DNA from: Acidaminobacter sp.
Lineage (GTDB): Bacteria > Bacillota > Clostridia > Peptostreptococcales > Acidaminobacteraceae
Reading direction: 5' to 3'
NCBI RefSeq assembly: GCF_030247605.1
Contig: NZ_JAOTSB010000002.1
Coordinates: 124,001-188,000 of the forward strand
DNA length: 64,000 bases
In this document: in pieces, positions 19,665 through 29,800 of the stretch
How the letters are laid out: each line of letters starts with the position of its first letter
How positions within the stretch are numbered: position 1 is the stretch's first letter
Position numbers and translations under genes: made by a program
Notes under the pieces: model-generated
Database searches by the model: none
What the model was told of the DNA's origin: nothing
What the model saw: only the letters and a program-made list of their open reading frames with translations

Positions 19665-21338
19665 ATGCGAATCAACATTTTAATTGGCGGTTCCGCAGGA
19701 CACGGGATCAATACCATTGACCAATTTTTGACCCGGCTGTTGACTAAAAAGGGCTTCCATTTCCATTCATACAAGGACTATATGTCCAGAATTCGGGGCG
19801 GCACTAACTTTACCCACGTGACACTCTCAGATCAGCCAGTACACTGTCATGATGATGCGCTCGACGTCATAGTAGCATTGACTTCAGAAATCATTAAAGA
19901 GCATTATGACAGATTAACAGAAAACGGATTGATCATTTGCGACGCTGATGTGGTACTGCCTGAGCCATGTCGTCATCAGGTAACACGTCTTAATTTCAAG
20001 GAAATTTTAAAAGAAACCGGAAATACCAAAGGGTATTCCATGGTGGCTTTGGGGGCGATTGTCAAAGCCATTGGCCTGGAAGAAAGTACTCTGAACCATC
20101 TTGTGGACAAGCGCTGGACAGAAGCAATCATTGACGCGAACACCAAAACTGCAAGAATGGCATATGAGGCGACACACTGTGTTTTGATCTCCATACCTAA
20201 GACCAATGAGGATCACCTTGTCATGTCTGGCAATCAAGCGGTTGCACTGGGTGCTCTGGCCGCGGGCGTCGGATTTTATTCCGCCTATCCTATGGCACCC
20301 TCCACAGGTGTCATGAGCTATCTGACTCAGTATGAAACCCGCTATCCTTTAGTTGTTGAACAAGCTGAAGACGAAATTGCTGCTATCAACAGCATCATAA
20401 GCGCAGCGTCAAATGGCCTCAGAAGCATGACATCCACCAGTGGCGGCGGATTCTCGCTCATGGTGGAAGGCCTGGGTTTCGCAGCAGTTGCTGAAGTACC
20501 AGTGGTCATGCTGGATGTCCAGCGGCCTGGTCCTGCTACAGGCATGGCGACTAGAACTGAGCAAAGCGACCTCAATTTTGTGCTGGATGCCTCACAAGGT
20601 GAATTCCCTAGAATTATCTTAAGCTTCAACTCTATTGAGGATGCCTTCTATAAAACGTTTAGAGCTTTCAACCTCTCTGATAAATACAGAGTCCCCGTCA
20701 TTCTTCTTTCTGATCAATATCTGGCGGACTCTACATCTACGGTCAGAGAACCGGATCTTAAGGCATTGAAGATTGATCTTCATCTCGTTAAAGAAGTCAG
20801 AGAAGACTATCGTCATCACGACCTTAGAACCTTGGTACAAGACCGGGTCGTACCGGGAATGACCTCACAAATAGTCATGAATGACAGCCATGAACACGAC
20901 GAAAATGGCAGTGTTACGGAAAGTGCCAGCAACAGAGCTGCTATGAATGACAGACGAATGTCTAAGCTCAATGAAATTATCAAAGAAATTGAGGAGCCAC
21001 GACTGATTGGTGATCCTGAAGCCAAAGACATTCTGATTTGCTGGGGCTCCACAGCCGGAGTTGTTGCAGCCGCCGTCGACAATCTCACAGGGCAAGGCAG
21101 ATCTGTTGGCGCTTTGATATTTGGAGATCTATACCCGTTGCCAACTAAGACACTTACAAAACTTATTGAGAGGGGTGCCCGCCTCATAAACGTTGAGGGA
21201 AATTACCAGGGCCAACTCAGGCAATTGATATCCAGAGAACTTGCCTATCCTATTCACCATTCCATCTTGAAATATGACGGAAGACAATTCAGCCCCGGGT
21301 ATATCCTGAAGGCTTATGAGGAGATGATACAAAAGTGA
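19665..21338 (+). CDS. 2-oxoacid:acceptor oxidoreductase, fused gamma-alpha subunit
   Basis: A 557-residue subunit of a ferredoxin-dependent 2-oxoacid oxidoreductase (KorA type) that oxidatively decarboxylates 2-oxoacids to acyl-CoA. The gamma domain is N-terminal (GGSAGHGINTI and SRIRGGTNFTHV, residues 1-170). The alpha domain starts near residue 190 (GNQAVALGALAAGVGFYSAYP) with TSTSGGGFSLM and QRPGPATGMATRTEQSD. The exact 2-oxoacid (2-oxoglutarate, branched-chain or other) cannot be told from sequence. It overlaps the beta gene by four bases. Confidence 0.9.
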   Translation: MRINILIGGSAGHGINTIDQFLTRLLTKKGFHFHSYKDYMSRIRGGTNFTHVTLSDQPVHCHDDALDVIVALTSEIIKEHYDRLTENGLIICDADVVLPEPCRHQVTRLNFKEILKETGNTKGYSMVALGAIVKAIGLEESTLNHLVDKRWTEAIIDANTKTARMAYEATHCVLISIPKTNEDHLVMSGNQAVALGALAAGVGFYSAYPMAPSTGVMSYLTQYETRYPLVVEQAEDEIAAINSIISAASNGLRSMTSTSGGGFSLMVEGLGFAAVAEVPVVMLDVQRPGPATGMATRTEQSDLNFVLDASQGEFPRIILSFNSIEDAFYKTFRAFNLSDKYRVPVILLSDQYLADSTSTVREPDLKALKIDLHLVKEVREDYRHHDLRTLVQDRVVPGMTSQIVMNDSHEHDENGSVTESASNRAAMNDRRMSKLNEIIKEIEEPRLIGDPEAKDILICWGSTAGVVAAAVDNLTGQGRSVGALIFGDLYPLPTKTLTKLIERGARLINVEGNYQGQLRQLISRELAYPIHHSILKYDGRQFSPGYILKAYEEMIQK

Positions 21339-22192
21339 AGACTTCCCCATTTGACAATCATAAAGAAAACACCTGGTGCCCGGGTTGTGGGAACTTTGGG
21401 ATCCTCAGCAGCATGAAGGCCGCTTTTGAAGAGCTGGGCCTCGCTCCGGAAGATCTTCTGATCGTCTCAGGTATTGGACAAGCCGCAAAACTTCCTCATT
21501 ATATCCACGCGAACGGATTTAACGGGCTTCACGGCAGAGCATTGCCTGCAGCATTTGGGGCGCATGTGGCCAATTCTAAGCTGAAACTGGTCGTCAATAC
21601 AGGTGATGGTGATGCGCTGGCAGAAGGTGGCAATCACTTTATTCATGCAATACGGAAAAACATGGACATCACCCATTTAATCCATGATAATCAAGTTTAT
21701 GGTTTGACAAAGGGTCAAGCTGCGCCAACGACGCCGCTCGGACAGAAGACTACCCTGCAGATTGAAGGCGTGAGAGTTGATCCACTTAATCCGGTCACTC
21801 TCGCAATTTCGCTGGGCTGTTCCTTTGTTGCCAGAGCAAATGCAGGCGACCAACCATTTATGAAGGAAATTTTGATGGCTGCGTTAAACCATCGGGGCTA
21901 TGCACTTATAGACATTCTTCAGCCTTGCGTCACGTTCAATAAAGTCAACACTTATCAGTGGTTCAAAGACCGTGTTTATGCTGTTCCTGAGTCTTATGAT
22001 CCCTACGATAAAGTCGCCGCATTCTCAGAATCTCTGAAGTGGGGAGATGACGGCATCCCTATCGGCATACTTTACAAAGAGGACAAGCCAGCCTATTATG
22101 ACAGGCTAGACCATATTAAAACAGACCATCTTGCTGCAGTGGAACGAAAACCTACAGATATCCAGCCACTGCTTAATCAACTGAAATTCTAG
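21335..22192 (+). CDS. 2-oxoacid:acceptor oxidoreductase, beta subunit
   Basis: A 285-residue thiamine-diphosphate-binding subunit. It has the N-terminal cysteine motif WCPGCGNFGI and the TPP/Mg motif region GDGDALAEGGNHFIHAIR followed by DNQVYGLTKGQAAPTTP. The family CxxC plus a later Cys would hold an [4Fe-4S] cluster. The start is GTG inside the overlap GTGA with the alpha gene. Together they form a two-gene operon ending in a strong terminator. Confidence 0.9.
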   Translation: MKTSPFDNHKENTWCPGCGNFGILSSMKAAFEELGLAPEDLLIVSGIGQAAKLPHYIHANGFNGLHGRALPAAFGAHVANSKLKLVVNTGDGDALAEGGNHFIHAIRKNMDITHLIHDNQVYGLTKGQAAPTTPLGQKTTLQIEGVRVDPLNPVTLAISLGCSFVARANAGDQPFMKEILMAALNHRGYALIDILQPCVTFNKVNTYQWFKDRVYAVPESYDPYDKVAAFSESLKWGDDGIPIGILYKEDKPAYYDRLDHIKTDHLAAVERKPTDIQPLLNQLKF

Positions 22193-22218
22193 AAGTGAAA
22201 TAAATCAGCTTCAGAAAT

Positions 22219-22265
22219 AAAAGGACAGCCGTAACTCGGGACTGAGTTGGGCTGTCCTTTTTTGT
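22219..22265. terminator. Terminator after the 2-oxoacid oxidoreductase operon
   Basis: GGACAGCC (22223-22230) pairs with GGCTGTCC (22250-22257), extended by A/T pairs outside and AACTC/GAGTT inside. A six-T run follows on the plus strand and an A run on the other side, so it can also serve the converging ROK gene. Confidence 0.85.
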
Positions 22266-22326
22266 TTCGATTATTCGAATAAAATTCATGAGCGGGTATA
22301 ACTAATCGTATTATTAGGCAAACCCT

Positions 22327-23553
22327 CTACTGCTGTCCACGAAAACTAAGCCGCAAATTATCATGAGCGATCAGGGCTGCGGCGCCTAAAGCCGGCGTAA
22401 AGCGGTACATGCCGCCCTCACCCACATAGACGCGATTTAAATTTCGGTGTGCGCTTAATTTGTTCAAAGATTTGTTGATTTCTCGGTTCATGATGCTATT
22501 GGCGTTGTACATGCCGGTAATCAACACCATCTCCGGATTGATGGCATTGATTACATAGGAGAGCACGGTCCCAATATAGCCTCCTGTTTCACGAATGACT
22601 GAGAGGCTCAACCTGTCGCCCTGAACCGCATAATCATAGATCTGCTTGGCCGTGACCGCAGTCAGATCCCCCTTCAAATCCTCGACAAGCTTGGAAGTGC
22701 TGCCCTCTTTAAGTTTGATCAAAAACCGCTCTTCAATGCCAATAGTAGATGCAACGGCATTGAAGCATCCCGATTTTCCGCATTTACATTTAATGCCCCG
22801 GTTACTGACCCGGACATGAGCAATGTTCCCCGCACCCTGATTGAACCCCTTGACTATGGCATCCTGATAATAGTAGGCAGAGGTAATCTGCTCTCCAATA
22901 TCCAGAACAAAGAAGCTGAAGGCGTCCTTAGCTTTACCATATAGTTTTTCACTGACTGCAACGGCATTAGATTTAGTTTCAATTCGAATAGTTTCACAGC
23001 CAAGTGTGAGAATGCGATCTTGCCATTCCTGTTTACGAATCAGGACATTACTGCCGAGCAAAAAGCTGTCCAGAGCGTAGGGTTCCGCTTCGACAGCGAT
23101 GCCAATGCCAAGACACCGGCGGTTTGAAAGATGGCGCATGATTTCCTGAATGACTCGGGTGACATTATCCAGAATTCTGCTTCCGGAACGATCCCCAAAC
23201 ATAGATAAATCATCCTCTGTCAGGATCCCGCCACTCATTGTCATTCCGCAGGAAGAGATCCCATATTTGGAGACATAGATACCTATCATGTAATGATGCT
23301 TTTCATTCAATGTAAGTACCGTGGGACGTCTGCCCCCAGTTGACTCACCTGTACCCTTTTCATCAATCAGTCCGTCAGATTTCAACGCTTCAGATAAAAT
23401 CGAAATTGTCGCGGGAGACAGGCCTGAATATCTGGCTATGTCTGATTTGGAAATTTCACCGAATTTCTGAATGATTTGCAGAATTGTCAATCGATTGACC
23501 CACTTAATCTGATCCTGTGTCAAAGGCAATGTGATTTCCAAGTTATCCCCCAC
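22327..23553 (-). CDS. ROK family transcriptional regulator (NagC/XylR-like)
   Basis: A 408-residue regulator with an N-terminal winged helix (EISKSDIARYSGLSPATISILSEAL, residues ~31-56) and a ROK sugar-kinase-like domain. The ROK cysteine motif CKCGKSGCFNAVAS is present near residue 260. The glucokinase-type ATP motif near the start of the ROK domain is not obvious, as usual for regulators. The GTG at 23553 is one start; a TTG four codons later follows GGGGGA and may be the true one. The target is unknown. Confidence 0.85.
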   Translation of the reverse strand: MGDNLEITLPLTQDQIKWVNRLTILQIIQKFGEISKSDIARYSGLSPATISILSEALKSDGLIDEKGTGESTGGRRPTVLTLNEKHHYMIGIYVSKYGISSCGMTMSGGILTEDDLSMFGDRSGSRILDNVTRVIQEIMRHLSNRRCLGIGIAVEAEPYALDSFLLGSNVLIRKQEWQDRILTLGCETIRIETKSNAVAVSEKLYGKAKDAFSFFVLDIGEQITSAYYYQDAIVKGFNQGAGNIAHVRVSNRGIKCKCGKSGCFNAVASTIGIEERFLIKLKEGSTSKLVEDLKGDLTAVTAKQIYDYAVQGDRLSLSVIRETGGYIGTVLSYVINAINPEMVLITGMYNANSIMNREINKSLNKLSAHRNLNRVYVGEGGMYRFTPALGAAALIAHDNLRLSFRGQQ

Positions 23554-23655
23554 TTTCTTTAGCGGCTAAAATAAGTTGTTAATAAGAAGATAACATAAAG
23601 TAGTCAAGTCGGCAACCTCTTCCCCTTAAAAGGATGTGACGTTTATCTCAGAAAA

Positions 23656-23690
23656 TGTAAAAAGGCTGCCGCTGCGTCGCGACAACCTTT
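23656..23690 (-). terminator. Terminator of the small membrane protein gene
   Basis: On the minus strand bases 23690-23679 (AAAGGTTGTCGC) pair with 23672-23661 (GCGGCAGCCTTT), with two G-T pairs, around a six-base loop and followed by T residues. Confidence 0.7.
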
Positions 23691-23747
23691 GTAAACTTAC
23701 CGATTTATAGATGTCAACTTTTTTATGATCCTTCAAGTTTCGAAACA

Positions 23748-24134
23748 CTATTCATCAATTTCTTTAAAATGTACATCCTCTGCAGCACTGTATTCCGATC
23801 GGTCTACCCCCGTACCCACAGTAGGTTCTGCATGTTGTTCCGCAGACCGCTTGCCGGGCTCCCCAGTTTCACTGGCATTATAGCTGCCGCTGGCTCCGAA
23901 AGGTCCAAAACTCGAACTTCCGTTTGCTTGTTGCCACTCCGCTTCGGCCTGATGCATGGCTTTAAGATATTGACTTCTCCTCCAGTAATGTCTCACTATA
24001 AGCAAAGCCAAGATTGCCAAGCCTATTGGTGTCCCGAGCAAAAAACTGCCTGCTGCAAAAATCAGCCAAAACACGACAAAAACAATGGTCAATATTATGA
24101 GCAGCCCTGTAAATCCCGAATATGATTGGTACAT
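23748..24134 (-). CDS. Small membrane protein of unknown function
   Basis: Not recognised. The 128-residue product has two adjacent hydrophobic segments (about residues 8-30 and 32-47), a short basic stretch (RHYWRRSQYLKAMHQAEAEW) and a polar, Gly/Ser/Glu-rich, probably disordered tail. The ATG at 24134 is preferred over a GTG three codons upstream because AAGGGAG lies eight bases before it. It is a single-gene unit with its own terminator. Confidence 0.7.
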   Translation of the reverse strand: MYQSYSGFTGLLIILTIVFVVFWLIFAAGSFLLGTPIGLAILALLIVRHYWRRSQYLKAMHQAEAEWQQANGSSSFGPFGASGSYNASETGEPGKRSAEQHAEPTVGTGVDRSEYSAAEDVHFKEIDE

Positions 24135-24202
24135 GGTTTTCACTCCCTTGAAGCCATTGTAATATGGTAATCATGTCGATTCAATAAAAAAAGCATTAAG
24201 TT

Positions 24203-24235
24203 TTAAAAAAGATCGCATGACAATCATGCGATCTT
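24203..24235 (-). terminator. Terminator of the pduL-deoC operon
   Basis: On the minus strand a perfect 12-bp stem (AAGATCGCATGA against TCATGCGATCTT) with a three-base loop is followed by a T run. It lies 18 bases after deoC. Confidence 0.9.
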
Positions 24236-24252
24236 CCTTAAGAATTATGAAA

Positions 24253-24918
24253 TCAATAGGCTGCATTGCTGTCTTCATTCAAGACAATAGCCACCGAAGC
24301 ACTTGCGCCAATCCTGTTTGCACCGGCGCCAATCATTTCCAGCGCGATTTCTCTGCTCCTGATTCCACCGGAGGCTTTGACGCCCATTTGAGAACCCACA
24401 ATACTTCTCATAAGCTCGATATCCTCAGCAGTCGCACCACCGGAACTGAAACCGGTGGATGTCTTGACAAAATGAGCGCCGGCAGCTTTGGACAGTCTGC
24501 ATGCACGAATTTTTTCTTCTCTGGTCAAGAGACATGTTTCAAGAATGACCTTCAGAATCGCTTTTCCTTCAAGTGCGGCGACGACGCCTTCAATATCCTG
24601 CCTGACAACGTTATCATCCCCGTTTTTCAGAGCAGCTATATTGATCACCATGTCTATTTCACATGCGCCATCTGCGATCGCTTGACGGGTCTCAGCAGCT
24701 TTGACGGCAGTCACACTGGCGCCAAGCGGAAAACCTATGACTGAGCACACTTTGACAGCAGAGTCTTTTAATGCCTCAGCCGCAGCTGAGACATAATAAG
24801 GATTGACACAGACTGACCAGAAGCCATGCGTCTTCGCTTCTTCACAGACCTGCAGAACTTGTTCACGTGTTGCATCAGCTTTTAAGATCGTGTGATCAAT
24901 GTAGCCTGCAAGATTCAC
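24253..24918 (-). CDS. deoC: Deoxyribose-phosphate aldolase
   Basis: A 221-residue class I aldolase that cleaves 2-deoxyribose-5-phosphate to glyceraldehyde-3-phosphate and acetaldehyde. The Schiff-base lysine sits in [13 protein letters not shown], and the second catalytic lysine in [19 protein letters not shown] is at the N-terminus. The start is GTG, after AAGGAGG. It is co-transcribed with pduL; acetaldehyde can be oxidised to acetyl-CoA, which PduL can convert to acetyl phosphate, so the pair makes metabolic sense. Confidence 0.95.
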   Translation of the reverse strand: MNLAGYIDHTILKADATREQVLQVCEEAKTHGFWSVCVNPYYVSAAAEALKDSAVKVCSVIGFPLGASVTAVKAAETRQAIADGACEIDMVINIAALKNGDDNVVRQDIEGVVAALEGKAILKVILETCLLTREEKIRACRLSKAAGAHFVKTSTGFSSGGATAEDIELMRSIVGSQMGVKASGGIRSREIALEMIGAGANRIGASASVAIVLNEDSNAAY

Positions 24919-24930
24919 GGTCAGTCCTCC

Positions 24931-25500
24931 TTAAAGTACAATCAGTTTGTCTCCGTTTTTAATGCCGGCAGCATTGCCCTCATCAATATCAAGGTGCATT
25001 TCGAGTGCATAACTCTTATGAACTCTTACAAGCACGTTGTCAAAAACTAAACCACGCTTTCCCTCAACTTTAACAGAAACAATATCCTTGTCCTGGACGC
25101 CAAATTGCTCAGCATCACTCGTGTGCATGTGAATATGGCGTGCTGCAGCGATGATGCCTTTATCAATAAACACTTCGCCTTTTGGTCCAACGATCTTAGC
25201 GCCCGGGCTGTCAGCAAGGTCACTTGAATCTCTGACTGGCGGTACAACGCCAAGTGTAAATCCATCTGCCAGTGAAACTTCAATTTGAGTTTCGTTTCTG
25301 GCAGGTCCCAGGACGCGCATAGTAAATGATCCCTTAGGCCCTACAACCTCGATCTTTTCATGGCAAGCAAATTGGCCTGGCTGGGAAAGATCCTTGAAGA
25401 CAGTCAGCTCATAACCTTCACCGAAGAGAATGTCAATATGTTCTTTGCTCAAATGAACGTGACGGTTCGATAATCCTACTGGTACATATCCTTTAGACAT
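24931..25500 (-). CDS. pduL: Phosphate propanoyltransferase / PduL-type phosphotransacylase
   Basis: A 189-residue PduL-type enzyme exchanging CoA and phosphate on short acyl groups. It has two PduL domains: the first with NRHVHLSKEHIDILFG, the second with AARHIHMHTSDAEQFG, whose histidines bind the active-site zincs. The ATG at 25500 follows GGAGG at good spacing. No encapsulation peptide is obvious at the N-terminus and no microcompartment shell gene is nearby, so it is probably a free cytoplasmic enzyme. Confidence 0.93.
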   Translation of the reverse strand: MSKGYVPVGLSNRHVHLSKEHIDILFGEGYELTVFKDLSQPGQFACHEKIEVVGPKGSFTMRVLGPARNETQIEVSLADGFTLGVVPPVRDSSDLADSPGAKIVGPKGEVFIDKGIIAAARHIHMHTSDAEQFGVQDKDIVSVKVEGKRGLVFDNVLVRVHKSYALEMHLDIDEGNAAGIKNGDKLIVL

Positions 25501-25517
25501 TAATAAACCTCCTATTT

Positions 25518-25532
25518 TGTATACACTATACA
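25518..25532. promoter_or_regulatory. Palindromic operator at the pduL-deoC transcription start
   Basis: TGTATA-CAC-TATACA is a perfect 6-bp inverted repeat with a 3-base centre. It lies five bases downstream of the -10 box, across the expected start site, a typical repressor position. The TGTATACA-like half-sites recall GntR-family operators, but no such regulator is in the window. Confidence 0.6.
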
Positions 25533-25536
25533 TAAC

Positions 25537-25565
25537 ATTATCATGGATTATGTCTATTTTGTCAA
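25537..25565 (-). promoter_or_regulatory. Promoter of the pduL-deoC operon
   Basis: On the minus strand a perfect TTGACA (25565-25560), a 17-base spacer and GATAAT (25542-25537) lie about 40 bases upstream of the pduL start. Confidence 0.8.
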
Positions 25566-25584
25566 ATCTGAATGCGACCGCTTA

Positions 25585-26184
25585 TTATACTTCATTTTGG
25601 GCAGCGCTTAGAATAACATTGGCAAATTCCGCTCCTCTGGTCTTGATCTCTCCATGTCGTTCCTGCTGTTCCATTACAGGCTTCTCATCCGTCCCCTCAA
25701 TAAAAACAAAAGCTTCAAAAGAGGCTTTGATTGATTTAAAGAATAACTCCGCGACAAGCTTTGCACCGTCACTTTCATTTTTTTTCTGAACGGCACCTGC
25801 AGTCACCAGAAGTAAACCTTTTTTAGATTTAGAAACGACCTGTTCCTTCAGCATGAATTTCCTGGTCCATTTAACTTGAAAACGGTCGATCATTGTTTTC
25901 GTCAAGGCACTCACTGAATTGAAATAAAAAGGCGTTGCCAGTATGACACCATCTGCCTCATCCACTGACTTCAAAACGAACGCCATGTCGTCCTCGAAAA
26001 CACAGCGTCCCGTATCTGCGCACTGATAGCAGCCTGTGCAGGGATGGATTTTCATTTTTCTCAGATCAAAGCGCAACAACTCGAAACGATCAAGATCCAT
26101 ACCTGCTAAAAGCAGATCCAGTGCCTGATCCGTGTTCTTTCCAGGTCTAGGACCGCCAAATATTACGACGAGCTTTGGCTTCAC
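25585..26184 (-). CDS. Flavodoxin-fold NAD(P)H-dependent reductase / iron-sulfur flavoprotein-like
   Basis: A 199-residue protein of the NADPH-dependent FMN reductase/flavodoxin-like superfamily. The N-terminal FMN phosphate loop reads FGGPRPGKNTDQ and a compact cysteine cluster PCTGCYQCADTGRC follows at residues 48-61, as in iron-sulfur flavoproteins of anaerobes. ATPFYFNSVSALTKTMIDR is the family's FMN-isoalloxazine loop. The start GTG overlaps the hpt stop as GTGA. The substrate is unknown. Confidence 0.8.
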   Translation of the reverse strand: MKPKLVVIFGGPRPGKNTDQALDLLLAGMDLDRFELLRFDLRKMKIHPCTGCYQCADTGRCVFEDDMAFVLKSVDEADGVILATPFYFNSVSALTKTMIDRFQVKWTRKFMLKEQVVSKSKKGLLLVTAGAVQKKNESDGAKLVAELFFKSIKASFEAFVFIEGTDEKPVMEQQERHGEIKTRGAEFANVILSAAQNEV

Positions 26185-26720
26185 TTTGAATAGACCTCTG
26201 GTTTCAGAGTCGCTACAAATGGCAAATTGCGATACTTTTCAGCATAATCTATACCATAACCAACAATAAATTCATCAGGAATAATAAAGCCGGTATAATC
26301 GACTTTAATGTCTGCTTTTCGTCTCTCAGGTTTGTCCAGAAGTGAGATGATAGACAGACTGGACGGTTTGCGGGCAGAAAAATTGTCATAAAGATACTTC
26401 AGGGTTAACCCGGTATCAATTATATCCTCTACAATCATGACATGCTTACCCTCAATACTGTAATCCAAGTCTTTGACGATCCGAACGACGCCCGAACTTT
26501 CCGTCGAGCTGCCATAGCTGCTGGCGGCAATAAAGTCGATCTGGATTGGAACACTCACTGCTCGCATCAAATCGCTCATGAATACATTTGCACCTTTCAA
26601 GACACCAATCATCAACAGCTCTTTGCCTTTATACTTTTCAGAGATCTCTTGTCCAAGCTCCTGCACTCTCGCAGCAAGCGCTTCCTGGCTGATTAAAATT
26701 TCCTTAATGTCATGATTCAA
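26181..26720 (-). CDS. hpt: Hypoxanthine phosphoribosyltransferase
   Basis: A 179-residue purine salvage enzyme making IMP/GMP from hypoxanthine/guanine and PRPP. The PRPP motif VMIVEDIIDTGLTL and the flexible-loop region AASSYGSSTESSG are intact, with VGYGIDYAEKYRNLP near the C-terminus. The start is TTG after GAGGTGATCC. It overlaps the downstream flavoprotein gene by four bases. Confidence 0.95.
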   Translation of the reverse strand: MNHDIKEILISQEALAARVQELGQEISEKYKGKELLMIGVLKGANVFMSDLMRAVSVPIQIDFIAASSYGSSTESSGVVRIVKDLDYSIEGKHVMIVEDIIDTGLTLKYLYDNFSARKPSSLSIISLLDKPERRKADIKVDYTGFIIPDEFIVGYGIDYAEKYRNLPFVATLKPEVYSK

Positions 26721-26823
26721 AGGATCACCTCATTTTTTTTTGTGGGGTTGTACTGATATTATAACCTGTACATGGCTAAAGTACCACCCTGGTGCTTCGA
26801 AATCCAACTGTTGTTGATCATAT

Positions 26824-29800
26824 TCAAACAATCGGGTCATTATCCCGATGAGTCCACAAATAAACCATCGGAATAATTATCAGAGTCAGCAAAGTTGAAA
26901 CCATCAATCCTGACATCAGAGCTACCGACATGGGCACAAATAAGGCGCTTCCGGAAAGTGCCAGCGGTACCAGACCAATGACTGTTGTGATTGTAGTCAG
27001 CATAATAGGACGAAACCTTTTTTCGACCGCATCAACACAAGCAGTTTTTACTGATTTTCCCTCCGAGCGCTCAGCATTGATGAAGTCAATCAGTACAATT
27101 GCGTTGTTGACGACTATGCCGAGCAAACTCACAATTCCAAGCATTGCTACAAAGGACAGCTCAAAGCCTAGGAAATATAACCCTAAGAAAGATCCAATCG
27201 CAGACAGGGGTATGGTGAGGAGAATAATCAGCGGTTGTGTGAAGGATCTGAATTGAAAGAGCAGAACAGAATAGACCAGCATCACCGCGAGAACAGCCGA
27301 TGAACCAATATTACCAAAGTTCTCGACGATCTTTTCGTTTTCGCCGTCAAACTTAAACGCAATCCCGGGGTAATCTGCCGGATCAATCTGCTCGACAATG
27401 GCCTTTTGAATATCCACCGCATTGTAACCTGGTGCTATGTCGGACATGACGACAGTCGCCAAATCGCCCTTGTAGGATTTGATGACAGCATATTCGCTGG
27501 CCAAAGCGATCTCTGAAACAGTTTCCAGAGGCACTTTCAGGTCAGATGCCGCCGCTTTGATCTTCAAATTTCTGAGATCATCCAAACTGGCCACATTACT
27601 TTTTAATACGATATCATAATCCCCATCGTCAAGTCGAATGGTAGTCGCGGCCTGACCTCTGAGCGCCAGACTAATCTCACTTTGAAGGTCATATTGGGTC
27701 ATGCCCAGGCTGCCGGCGAGCTCCAGATCAGGCTTAACCACATATTCGAAAACGCGGTTTTCAAAATCAGTGTCAACTTTTGCCGTACCCTCCACCTGAG
27801 AAATCAACTTTTGAAGCTTTTCAGCGGCCTCTCCAAGCTGATCCAGATCACTTCCCAGCAGCCTGAGCTGCACCGGCGCCCCAATAGGTTCCGCCTGCTC
27901 CAATAATTTAACGGATACCCGTCCCCCTGTCACGACGTGGTCCAATTTTTGCTGAAGCTCTGCTGCGTAAGTTTCCAGAGTCATTCCACTATTTCCAGAC
28001 GCCAAGGCCTCCATGTCCACTCTGAGCATCATTTGCGCTTTGTCATTAGAGTTCGGGACGATTGGCAGCGTATTGTAGAACTTTGGAAGGCCGCCGCCCA
28101 CAGCTGTCGTATTGGAAAGGATCAGCCGCTCAGCGCTTAAAATCTGATGTACATCCTTGACGAGCGCTTCTGTTGTTTCAATGGAAGACGCATTTTCTGA
28201 GCGCACATCAATATATATTTTATCCGTGTCAGCGTAAGGGAAAAATTTCAAATTCAGTGAGAGACCGGCATAAATCGTGAACCCCAGCGTTGCCAATACC
28301 AGTATTAACGTCAGTACTCTGAATCTGAAAGCCGCCAGCAGCGCCCTTTCAAAAAAAAGTCTGATCACACCCTTCCCCCTGCCAGATGTTTTGGACGGAC
28401 CCAGAAACATATAAGCCAGCGGAGGTATTATCAAAATAGCGACCAAATAGGACACCGACAACGAAATCATGATGATGCTCGGCAGACTGGCAATGTATTC
28501 ACCCGCGATTGAAGGCAGCAACATAAAGGGCAAGAATGCGCCGATGGTCGTCAGTGTCGACGTCAGCACAGGAACCGCAACCTCTCTGGCTCCGCTAACG
28601 CAGGCCTCAGCGCGATCAAACCCCACATCGAGTTTTACCTGAATGGAGTCAATGATCACAATAGCATTGTCCACAAGCATCCCCAGCGCCACGATCAATG
28701 CAGCAATTGAAATCTGGTGAAGCTCAATGCCCAGATACCCCATAAAAATAAACGAAATCATTATTGAGGCTGGAATAGCGGTTGAAACGATCAAGGCATT
28801 TTTCAAGCCCATTCCAAGAAGCACAACCACCAAAACAAAGACGACACCCTGCAGCAGATTCATCATAAAGTCATTGACAGACTTTCTGACATTTTCCGGC
28901 TGATCAAGGACGCGCTCAATCTTGAGATCGCTTGGCAGCGATTCCTGAAAACGACTGATTACCTGGTCGACCTCATCGCCGACCAAGACGACATTTTCAT
29001 TCTTTTGAAAATATCCCGTCAGCAGAATCGCATTTTCACCATTCTGCAGAATCTTGTAGGATGTGTCTGCATCCTGAAAAGAAACCTCCGCAATTTCACT
29101 GAGAAAAATTGTTTGACCCGACTGTGGTGAAACACCTATGTTAAGGGAACGAATTTGATCAAGACTGGTCAAACGTCCGGAGGTCCTTAAATTAACGCTT
29201 GTGCCCTGCTGCTCAATTTGACCTGAAGGAATTTCAACGTTTTGTGCCTGAAGCATGCCAAAAAGCTCTCTCATGGAGATCCCGACCGCATTTAGTTTCT
29301 TGTAATTCACCTCAACAACGACTTCGCGTTCCTGCTTGCCCATTATTTCGAACCGTTTCACGCCCTGGATGCTCTTTAACTCATCTTTAAGCTGAAGCGC
29401 CAGATCATTGAGTTCATTATAAGTATAGTTTTCACCCGAAAGCGTGACCATTAATCCCGCTGTTTCCACGAGATCCGTATTGGTCTGAATTGCTTGACAT
29501 TCCGGTGGAAGTTCCGACTGCAGTATATCCATTCTGTCTTCCAGATCGTTCCAAGCCGTCTGTACCTCTGTTCCGTAAATCAATCTTAAAAAAGTGACGG
29601 ACGCACTATTGAAGGAATAGGTATAGGCATAGTCATAACCTTCAATTTCTTCAACTTCACTGACAATCTTTGAGGTTACGCGGTCTTCCACTTCTGATGG
29701 TGACGCGCCAGGGTAAATGACCGAAATCATTGCGACAGGCGCATTGATCTCAGGATACTCTTGTCTGGGACTAATATAAAAGTTATATGCGCCAGCCGCT

